A DNA stretch of 64,000 bases, from the NCBI GenBank assembly GCA_030267565.1, contig BRXU01000030.1, positions 887,001 through 951,000 on the forward strand. The letters are read 5' to 3'. Under the pieces are notes generated by a model that was not told where the DNA came from, did no database searches, and saw nothing but the letters and a program-made list of their open reading frames with translations. Both the position numbers and the translations under genes were made by a program. Shown one piece after another: positions 55,320 through 64,000 of the stretch. The DNA comes from Pleodorina starrii (Eukaryota > Chlorophyta > Chlorophyceae > Chlamydomonadales > Volvocaceae). Each line of letters opens with the position of its first letter. Positions within the stretch are counted from its first letter, which is position 1.

Positions 55320-57620
55320 GGTTATCCTCTAGAACTCCGGCGCGAGTACAGCCTTCAGTCTACCACTGGTGAACACAGGAAAGCGCCACACCGATTTCGT
55401 TTTTTATTTCTCAATTCCGTATGATGCCTTTCAACATTTGTTAAGGAATAAAGGCAAGTATCCAACTGCGACTTACAGCCAGGATCTAAGACGGTTAAGC
55501 CGTTGCGAGTCTGTTGTCCGACGACGGTTGCCGCCTTGGTTGCCGCTGCCTACTTCAACAAATACCCCCCCACACACACACAGCGAGATCCCTCGCAGCC
55601 CCTGCCTCACCTCCTGCCAGATGAAACATATATCCACTCATCCTAATGCAGCACACCCAACGCTTCGAGCTGTCACAACTTTCAGAACTTCTGAACAGTT
55701 TTGTGGGGGCACGGAGGACGGCTTTGGGGCACACGCAGTGTCTGACCTGCTGGGACCCTAGAACTCGGCTCGTATGGATACTTGTTCAGGTATGGGGTTA
55801 CGCTTCCCCAACCAAGTCACCCGCAAAGCGCACACAGAACTGTGGGCGGGGCGATCCAGCCTGATTCAGCCCAGCCACACCAGAGCCGGCTCTGAGCCAC
55901 ACGATTTGTTACAAGGGTCGCAATCACAGAGCCCCGAACAAGCCGTGCCTACCGTATGATCTCAAGACCTGGTCCAGGCAAGAGGCTGGTCTGAGTCGTA
56001 CAACCGGTAACCGGTAACCAACAACTCGCACAATATTCGTTCAGCATCCCGAATCCAGGGCCTCCCCGGACAGGCAGGACCACCGCTTCGCAAGCCAACC
56101 CACGAGATCCACACGGATCCACGTGCCATCCAATTTGTCCAAATCGGCCGGCGCGCATTTAGTTGCAAGACAAATCAATGGAAACAGAGCAATCAATGCA
56201 CACTCGGACATGGGGAAGACGGAGGCACACACAGCGGAGGACAATGGAAATGAGCAGCACCTCTCGCGCCCTTCTTGCGCCCGTTTGCCGGTGGGGGCGG
56301 CGCATCGCCGCCATCGCGCAGAGAATTAATTATAGAACTTTATAAACAGCAAAGCGCCTGTCCAGCCGGGAGGCGTCCATCCGCCCGATATATAGGACCC
56401 GATTCAACTGCCGACCCTAAACAGATCGCGACACCCGAAACGACCGAACCCAGAGATTCCAACACCGTCTGATGCCTTACCTGTTAATGATTGCACACGC
56501 GCGCTCGCTTGCAAACTGTGCTGAACTGGATTTTAATCCAAGCAGGAGAGCTGAGTGATGGCAATCAACAAGGAAGGCGGCCGGACACCCAAAAAAAGCC
56601 GCCAAACTCCTCCCGTGATCGAGCGGACAATGGCAGGACACCCGTCATGATTCCCAATCTCGGAAAGCCGTTTGCAACATTCCTGCATATCTGTGCCGGA
56701 ATCAACTCTTGAGCGTTTCTTTCATGTTTCCATCCTACGCTGCTCTGCAAACACCACAAAACGTGCGGCCCTTTCGGCCGCGCCGGATCAACAGCAGCAA
56801 ACGGTTCATCCAGCATGCTGCAGTGACAAACCTTACGTACGCCAACCTTGCCATTAAGCTTGCCTCCCGCACCCTTGGAACGCCAAAAGCCTGACTCCCG
56901 AGACTATTCCACATCTCCGGACTCGGCGAAAAGCGCGCGTATATTTCGTTCTTCCTGCTCTGGAAATCTGGAGTGACTTGGCATTGCCGCAGTGCCCCGG
57001 TGCTGCCCCTCACGGACTCCGCCATCGCCTCCTCCTACTCCGCCATCCCGTCTGTACCCCCGTTTCCCCGCCTGTACCCCCGCCTGTACCCCCGCCTGTA
57101 CCCCCGTCTCTCCGCCTGTACCCCCGTTTTCTTATATCGCGACAACACTTGACAATAATCAATCCCTCACCTTTAGGGGGCCAGAACAACCTGGAGCGCG
57201 GACAAACGCACTGGGCACAACAATGGAATGCCCGCCCTCCTGCACACCAGTATGCGAGCAGCAGCTCTATCTCCCCCTGATGAGCTGCTGCGCTTGTGGC
57301 CTCAATGACCTCAACACGCATCACCTCACGAACACATCACCTCACGAACACATCACAATCGCACATATCACATATCACATATCACATATTACATCACAGA
57401 GGGGTTCCGACGTTGACACCCGCCATCAGCGCAGAGCAAATCGTGCCGTGCTCCGGCGCCGGTGGCGCCGTGCGACGGCCCCCTCTCTCTCTCCGTGCGC
57501 GATTGGTTCCAGCGGTCGGTCACCGCTCCGCAGGGGGGGGGGCCAGTATCGCACCCCATTTAGCAGAACAACAGAGAACAGTACTGGGGAGGCGGCGCCG
57601 TTCGGGCTTCGAATTCGTAC
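55320..57620. other. Unassigned region upstream of CCB4
   Basis: It holds the CCB4 promoter near 55320-55500. The rest is AT-richer sequence with open frames of no recognisable family. Low-complexity pieces include a 12-bp CGCCTGTACCCC repeat at about 57051-57126 and CATATCACATATCACATATC at about 57361-57382. No RNA gene was recognised. Confidence 0.45.
57051..57126 (+). repeat. 12-bp CGCCTGTACCCC minisatellite
   Basis: Five to six units of CGCCTGTACCCC alternating with CGTTTCC/CGTCTCT variants. It is in no recognised gene. Confidence 0.85.
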
Positions 57621-57937
57621 CTCGCGAGCCGCCCGTACCGCTTGGTCGCCCGTACACTCAGACGGTGTTGCCCCCCGCGGGGGCGCCGCCGGCCCCAGTA
57701 GTCCCGGCCCCAACCCGGCCTCGGGGGTCCCACGCCGAAAGCTCCCCGCGGGTGGTCCCGCGCCAGTGCGGCAGTACGACGCGTGTGTGCCCGCAATCGC
57801 CGCGCCGCCAGCAGCACGGCGGCCGGCTTCTGCGGCCGCCTCCTGAGTCCTGACTGCTTCGAACCGCCGCTTGCTTTCAGGAGTTGCGCAGCCTCTTGTT
57901 GAAGTTTCGCCGCCGCCGCCACCAGCGCCGCTGCCTC
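57621..57937 (-). CDS. Unrecognised candidate exon, Ala/Arg-rich
   Basis: The minus strand has a CATCTTAG acceptor at 57938 and a GAG|GTACGA donor at 57621 around 317 nt of open frame (EAAALVAAAAKLQQEAAQLL, then KQSGLRRRPQKP, then GRDYWGRRRP). The first part looks like an amphipathic helix. I do not recognise the family. An alternative frame starts with an ATG at 57992 (MNTSSSKLPAAG). It could be an exon of an unidentified gene or chance openness in GC-rich DNA. Confidence 0.25.
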
Positions 57938-58942
57938 CTAAGATGGTAGTGCACAGGCCCGCGGCGGGGAGCTTGGAACTAGACGTGTTCATTCCCTGAA
58001 GTTGCCCGCTGCGCGCGCTAGCTCGCGTCGCCGGCCTGTGGGCTCTGCACAGGAGGTGTCGAGGGGTCGAGGGGTCGAGGGGAGGACATGAATGAATCGG
58101 TTTGGTTTGCAGTAATTGAATGGACAAGAGAGGGTGACGGGAGGGGGCCGGGGCGAGGGCATTTGGGCGGTGATCAAGGGCTCGGGTGCGAATGGGAGGG
58201 GGTGGGAAGTAGGAGGCAGGCAGGATGTGGCACAAAAGAAAGCAGAGATAATAATATATCAATAACAAGAGGAGACGAAACGAGTCGTCTGCTCAGTGAC
58301 GTGCAAGCCCCTGGCTGGTTGGTTACATCGTTCCTAATTTGTTCGAGCCATACGTGTAGACGTGACCGCATCGGGGAAGTCCGCAAACGGAGCGCGTGTA
58401 CGACAGCAGCGCCGTACATCACGGCCGTACCCGAGGAGGAAGCCAGGGAGCTCCTGCGGAGAAGCGGCGACGGACGCACCGGCGGCCACCTGCACGGAAT
58501 GTTTGGTAGGGTTGGTTGGTTGGTTGGTTGGTTGGTTGGTTGGTTGGTTGGTAGGTGGTTGTGTAGGTGTGTGGAAGGGCGGGTGGGTGATTGACGGCTG
58601 GATGCGTCTACATATGGTCAGTTGGCAACAAGTTGACAAGAAAGCATGAGCGGTACTTTTGAAGTCCATCTTAACCAGCAACTGCTACAACTACCACTGC
58701 GAGCAGCCGATGGCCAGTGTGCAGGTTGTTGACGATAAGTCGTTGACCGGAATCGCTGACAGGAATCGTTGACCGGGTCGTTGACCGGAAATGTGTTGAC
58801 GCCGAGCTTCACCAGCACAGGTTCGCAGGGCCGTATTTAATTCAACTGTAATCTTTTGCTTTAATCTCTGCCTGGTCGTCACGTTTTTGTATTCAAATAA
58901 ATCCTTTTTCCTTTTTCTAAATACGGAATGGTACTGCCGTAC
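57938..58942. other. Region 3' of the hydroxyproline-rich gene
   Basis: No supported gene. The region holds a (GGTT)n microsatellite at 58510-58552, several GTTGACCGG words at about 58738-58800 and a minus-strand TGTAA at about 58322-58326. An open frame at 58618-58818 (-) starts MLVKLGVNTFPVNDPVND; it could be a further exon of the glycoprotein gene, but I could not join it. Confidence 0.4.
58510..58552 (+). repeat. (GGTT)n microsatellite
   Basis: About ten uninterrupted GGTT units. Confidence 0.95.
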
Positions 58943-61826
58943 TCACTGCGGTGGTGACGGCAGTGGCGGTGGTGATGTAGCGACTCCAGCAACCACCGGG
59001 ACCCGGGGCCGCGGAGGAGGCCTTGGCGGCGATTGGCGCGGGGGCGGACGAGGCGCTTGTGGCGGCGCTTGCCGGGGGGGCGGACGCAGGCGGGGGGTTG
59101 GTGGGGGACGGGGACTGGGCGGGGATCTGGGCAGTGGGGGCGGGGTTGGCGGCTTGGGAGGGCGCGGAGGTGGCAGGTGGGGCGGCCTGCGGACAAAGGA
59201 AGGGGAGCAATATCGTGTGCGTGCCTATTTGGGTTTGGGACGTACGACTGGGTTGGTAGTGGGGGCAGCGTGGAGCGAGCTGACGTTTCCTTGAAAGTGG
59301 GAAAGGTCGGCTCATGTCCTAAATAGGCCGCCTAAAGCGATGCCCCATAAGCACAGTGACACGAGTGGGGTTGAAGGCGTGAAGCAGGAGATGAGAGCAA
59401 ACGTTGTCACGGATGGAAGAGATGCGAAGCAGGAAAACAACAAGCTCTGACAAATAAATAGCGAACGGCAAATTGCACATCGTGGGGCGTAGAAGCTTCA
59501 CTGCCGGCGTAGAGCCACGCCGCTCTGACGGTTGCTTTTGCAAATTTAATAATCTCCTTTCTAAGATGAGAGGTTGGATGACTTACGGTGGTGGGGGAGG
59601 TGGTGGGGGAGGTGGAGGTGTTGGTGGTGGTGGCGGGGGTGTTGAGGGCGGGGAGGGTGGAGGTGGTGAAATAGGTGGAGGTGGGGTTGGAGGTGGAGGC
59701 GGCGGGGGAGGTGGCGGTGGGGGAGGATGAGGCGGCGGCGGCGGTGGTGGCAGTGAGGGAGGAGAGGGTGGTTGTGGCGGAGGTGGTGGGGGTGGTGGAG
59801 GCGGGGGTGGTGGCCGTGAAGGTGGAGGTGGGGGAGGTGGTGGTGGTGGGGGAGGTGGCGGGGGTGGGGGAGGAGTAGGTGGCGGTGGTGGTGGCGGCGA
59901 TGTGGGAGGCGGCGGTGGTGGTGGCGGAGGCGGTGGTGGTGGGGGTTGCAGTGGTGGGGGTGGGGGCGGCGGAGGAGGAGGTGGCGGAGGTGGGGGCGGA
60001 GGCGGCACGGGGGGAGGTGGCGGCGGCGGTGGTAGAGGTGGCGGTGGTGGTGGTGGTGGGGGTGGTGGTGGGGGTGGCTGAGGGAGAGGTAGTGGGGGTT
60101 GCAATGGTGGGGGTGGGGGTGGTGGAGGAGGAGGTGGCGGTGGTGGGGGTGGAGGCGGCACGGGGGGAGGTGGCGGCGGCGGTGGTAGAGGTGGCGGTGG
60201 TGGTGGTGGGGGTGGTGGTGGGGATGGTGGGGGTGGCTGCTGTAGTGGTGGTGGGGGTTGAGGTGGTGGGGGTGGGGGTGGTGGAGGAGGAGGTGGCGGT
60301 GGTGGGGGCGGAGGCGGCTCGGGGGGAGGGGGCGGCGGCGGTGGTTGAGGTGGCGGTGGTGGGGGGGGTGGGGGTGGTGGGGGTGGTGGGGGTGGCTGCT
60401 GGAGTGGTGGTGGGGGTTGCAGTGGTGGGGGTGGGGGTGGTGGAGGAGGAGGTGGCGGTGGTGGGGGCGGAGGCGGCACGGGGGGAGGTGGCGGCGGCGG
60501 TGGTAGAGGTGGCGGTGGTGGTGGGGGTGGTGGGGGTGGTGGGGGTGGCTGCTGGAGTGGTGGTGGGGGTTGCATTGGTGGGGGTGGGGGTGGTGGAGGA
60601 GGAGGTGGCGGTGGTGGGGGCGGAGGCGGCACGGGGGGAGGTGGCGGCGGCGGTGGTAGAGGTGGCGGTGGGGGTGGGGGTGGGGGTGGGGGTGGGGGTG
60701 GCTGCTGGAGTGGTGGTGGGGGTTGCAATGGTGGGGGTGGGGGTGGTGGAGGAGGAGGTGGCGGTGGTGGGGGAGGAGGCGGCACGGGGGGAGGTGGCGG
60801 CGGCGGTGGTAGAGGTGGCGGTGGTGGTGGTGGGGGGGGTGGTGGGGGTGGTGGGGGTGGCTGCTGGAGTGGTGGTGGGGGTTGCAGTGGTGGGGGTGGG
60901 GGTGGTGGAGGAGGAGGTGGCGGTGGTGGGGGTGGAGGCGGCACGGGGGGAGGTGGCGGCGGCGGTGGTAGAGGTGGCGGTGGTGGCGGTGGTGGTGGTG
61001 GTGGGGGTGGGGATGGCTGCTGGAGTGGTGGTGGGGGTTGTAGTGGCGGACGTGGGGGTGGTGGAGGAGGTGGTGGTGATGGGGGCGGCGGCGGCACTGG
61101 GGAAGGTGGCGGTAGTGGCGGTGGTGGTGGCGGTGGTGGTGGTGGGGGTGGGGATGGCTGCTGGAGTGGTGGTGGGGGTTGCAGTGGCGGAGGTGGGGGT
61201 GTTGGAGGAGGTGGTGGTGATGGGGGCGGCGGCGGCACTGGGGGAGGTGGCGGTAGTGGCGGCGGCGGTGGTGGTGGTGGGGGTGGGGGTGGCTGCTTGA
61301 GTGGTGGTGGGGGTGGCAGTGGTGGAGGTGGAGGTGGTGGAGGAGGTGGTGGCGGCGGTGGTGGCGGTAACAACCTGCGAATACGGTAAGGGGGATCAGG
61401 ATTGTTAATCAAATCAATTATTTTACAAAGATGCGAATGATTTGACCCTGAGTTCCCTAGTCCCTACCCCAATTAAAACCCTAAAACCCTAAAACCAGCA
61501 CACGGCCTTATAACTCAAACACTGCATCTAGGGGCAACAGTGCATCGAGGGCACTACGAGTAAGAGAGAAAACATTTCCTAAGTCTGCCCGGAGACTTCT
61601 AAGCCTGCCCGGAAACTACGAAGTCCTTGTTGAAGTGCATACAGAGGAAAATCGAAAAATTGTGGAAACTGTGATGAGATGGAGAAACGCTGCTACTCAC
61701 GGGGATGGGGGTGGGGGTGGCAGCGGCAGCGGAGATGGTGGTGGAGGTGGGGGCGGCGGGGGTGGTGGTGGTAAAGGCGGCGGAGGTGATGGCACGTCCA
61801 GTGCCGGCATGAATGGCAGTAAAGGC

Positions 61827-61861
<35 letters not shown>

Positions 61862-63655
61862 ATATGGCGGGAGCCTGGAAGGGGATGAAGACTGCGGCTG
61901 TAATGGTGAAGGGGGTGGAGGCGGCGGTGGGGGTGGCGGTGGCGGAGGAGGCGGCGGAGGAGGGGAAGGTGGTGGAGGCGGGGGTGGAGGTGGTGGAGGG
62001 GGGCTGGTAGGGAATGAAGACTGCGGCTGAAATGGTGAAGGGGGTGGAGGCGGCGGTGGGGGTGGCGGTGGCGGAGGGGGTGGCGGAGGTGGGGAAGGTG
62101 GTGGGGGTGGGGGTGGAGGTGGTGGAGGCGGGCTGGTAGGGGATGAAGCTTGTGGCAATAGCGGTGATGGAGGCGGTGGTGGGGGTGGGGGTGGGGGTGG
62201 AGGTGGAGGTGGCGGAGGTGGGGAAGGTGGTGGGGGAGGGGGTGGAGGTGGTGGAGGCGGGCTTATAGGGGAGTTCGCTTGTGGCAATAGCTGTGATGGA
62301 GGCGGTGGGGGTGGGGGTGGTGGAGGTGGAGGTGGAGGCGAGGCTGGTGCGGACAGCTGTGGGGGTATTGGTGAAGGTGGTGGAGGCGGCGGTGGGGGTG
62401 GGGGTGGAGGTGGAGGTGGCGGAGGTGGAGAAGGTGGTGGTGGGCTGGACATTTCAGACGGCAAGAAATAAGTAGGTGGAGCCGTAAGGGGTTGGGGAGG
62501 AGGCGGTGGCGGAGGTTGTGTGTTCGGCGGGTAATCAAGTGGTGTGGTTGAAGATTGTGATGGTGGGGGAGGTGGTGGGTGTGGTGGGGGTGGGGATGGA
62601 AGTGGGAGTAGGGGAGGATACGGGGAGGAAGGTGAAGGAGGCGGGTGTGGGGGCGGTGATGGTGGAGGCGGAGGTGGCGGGTGTGAAGGATAGGCAGGTG
62701 GGGGAGGTGGCGGCGGAGGGAGGGGTGGAGGCGGCGGAGGCGGTGGCGGTGGTGGTGGCGGTGGTGGCGGCGGCGGTGGCCTTGGTGGGGGAGGCGGTGG
62801 CGGTGGGGGAGGCGGCGGCGGCGGCGGCGGTGGTGGAGGGGAAGGCGGTGGGGGTTGCGATGGCAGGTGGGGTGGAGCCGGGGGCAGCGGTGGTGGCGCG
62901 GGTGGAGATGAGGGCGGTGAGGGCGGTCGCGGGAGCCTGCGGTTTGGGGACATCAGGCGGGGCGTTTGCGGTGAAAAGCGCATGAGTGTGTTCGTGTGTG
63001 TGTGTGAGGGGGGGGGCCAACAGAAGCAGCAACGGCAGCAAATGTAAGGGTAGGGATATTGATGGGTAGCCTTCTTCCGTAGCAGACGGCGACCATTCTT
63101 CTGGGAGGAGGTGGAGACGTGGAGTGGCAGTCACACACCCCAAAGACCCTAAGCCCATCTCCCCGCCATGTCCCGTATGTTCTGCCCCTCGCTTTACGGG
63201 GGTTGCCACGTGCCAGCCAGCTGCTGGGGGGCCCAATGGGAGCAGGGGCCCAACCCGCGTGAGTCATGTAACTAAGGGTCTTACCATAAAACCCTAAAAT
63301 CCAAACGATCTCCCTGCTGTGCAACGCAAGGCAAAGCCCGACTACGCGCCCACCCTTTCCAGGTAGACGGATGAGCGCAGCGTGTGAGAACTGGAAGCCT
63401 TGAAACAAGCCATATCAAGCTCCTAAGGCCCCGCCCGACCCCATCATCCAAACGCAATCCACGGCAAACACGCGTGTGGGCCACAACCCGCGTCTCGCAC
63501 CCGGGTGGGTCGGGGGGTTGCGGTGGCGGCAGCGGTGGCGGCAGACAGGCGCAGCAGTACATCTGTACGGCCGCGTAGCGGGCTGGCGGCAAGCAGGTTG
63601 TCAGCGGCGAGTCGCCTCCCCAGCCGGTCTGTATGCCCGCCGTGTTGGTGGAGGA
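58943..63655 (-). CDS. Hydroxyproline-rich cell-wall/ECM glycoprotein, pherophorin- or extensin-like (5' end unresolved)
   Basis: Four exons join in frame: 63501-63655, 61701-62936, 59587-61374, 58943-59186 (3,423 nt, 1,140 codons). All three introns are phase 2. The first exon encodes a short Cys-bearing segment (NTAGIQTGWGGDSPLTTCLP, then QMYCCACLPPP) and the rest is almost pure proline. It carries SPPPP-type blocks separated by LQPPPPLQQ, SPLLPQASSP and similar spacers. Prolines of this type are hydroxylated and arabinosylated in volvocine cell walls. Pherophorins have such rods between two Cys-rich globular domains; here neither domain is recognisable, so the pherophorin call is inference. 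Upstream exons with a signal peptide are expected toward or beyond 64000. The terminal TGA at 58943 overlaps a strong GTGAGT donor at 58946, so another exon may follow. GGTGG-rich plus-strand frames are shadows. Confidence 0.65.
60075..61310 (-). repeat. Minisatellite of about 135-164 bp in the polyproline exon
   Basis: Roughly nine units are marked by a CTGCTGGAGTGG-like word at about 60075, 60238, 60396, 60548, 60712, 60861, 61018, 61158 and 61293. Each encodes a block of prolines broken by LQPPPPLQQ, a single L and a single V. Unit number sets the length of the rod. Confidence 0.85.
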
Positions 63656-64000
63656 CTGGGGGGAAAGGAAGGAGGGTAGGAAGGAAGGAAGGACCCGTGG
63701 GAACGAAGGCACCGATCAAAGTACCGGTACCCACTTTGCGGTGGGTGGTGGGTGGGGATAATGTGAGTAATGTCACGTGGGTGGTGGTTGTGGATGGATT
63801 TCTGGATGGGTTGCGGTGGTGGGTGGTGGGTAGGATCGGCAGGAGGTTTGGAGATAGCGGAGACGTCTTGGAGCGAGATGGACGTGCCAAAGCACACCCG
63901 ACGAGGCGCGTCTCGTAGCCATTTGTACTGAGGTGTGGGTTGGTGCGCGAGTGGGTGCCATGGCCCATGGGTGGGCGCATGCAATCTCCCGCAGAGGCGG
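63656..64000. other. Right edge: probable 5' part of the hydroxyproline-rich gene
   Basis: On the minus strand there is a CACCTCAG acceptor followed by YKWLRDAPRR and a GTGTGC donor in the right phase to join the 63655 exon. That may be another exon of the same gene, but the evidence is weak. Simple GGAAGGAA and GGTGGGTGG stretches fill the rest. Confidence 0.3.

Noticed and set aside
59879..61300. 473-residue plus-strand frame rich in Val, Gly and Ala
   Set aside because: It is the antisense shadow of the polyproline exon; the GGTGG repeats keep all frames open, and the minus strand has consistent splice sites.
61478..61499. Telomere-like CCCTAAAA units (also GTTAGGG at about 40692-40708)
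   Set aside because: Only about two units each, inside introns; too short for an interstitial telomere claim.

Overview
This window is nuclear DNA of a green alga, most likely a volvocine (Chlamydomonas/Volvox lineage). The evidence is very GC-rich exons, many short GT-AG introns, TGTAA polyadenylation signals, a gene with long (Ser)-polyproline blocks like volvocine extracellular-matrix glycoproteins, an intron-rich plant-type CCB4 chloroplast assembly gene, and Gln/Ala-rich runs inside a regulator. No bacterial, organellar or CRISPR features are present. Most real genes are split into small exons, so I rebuilt each model by hand from splice sites and required every exon junction to keep the reading frame.

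Layout: 1-2125, 3' ends of two related LINE-type retrotransposons in tandem. 3070-9484 (-), a secreted protein built from three repeats, each made by the same exon triplet. 9485-12080, no gene seen, but a 124-nt inverted repeat. 12525-32669 (-), a 25-exon gene for a roughly 3,750-residue chromatin protein (CW finger, PWWP, chromodomain-like region, SNF2-type ATPase with a degraded motif II, then 1,520 Gln/Ala-rich residues). 32670-35502, AT-richer and unassigned. 35503 to about 37336 (-), an Abraxas-like MPN/coiled-coil protein. 38757-46380 (+), a TBC1D15/GYP7-like Rab GTPase-activating protein. 48375-51232 (+), ribosomal protein L7 (uL30). 52039-55319 (-), CCB4, needed for cytochrome b6 haem attachment. 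55320-57620, low-complexity and unassigned. 57621-57937 (-), one unrecognised candidate exon. 58943-63655 (-), a hydroxyproline-rich glycoprotein gene running toward the right edge.

The genes do not form a pathway; this is an ordinary mosaic of housekeeping, chromatin, trafficking and cell-wall genes. The most interesting signals are: a SNF2-family protein that has lost the catalytic DE box; a short element sitting near the 3' splice site in introns of several genes on both strands, usually in the sense orientation, resembling an introner or intronic SINE; a DNA segment shared by the chromatin gene and the repeat-protein gene but read in different frames; and two strong hairpins in intergenic DNA.
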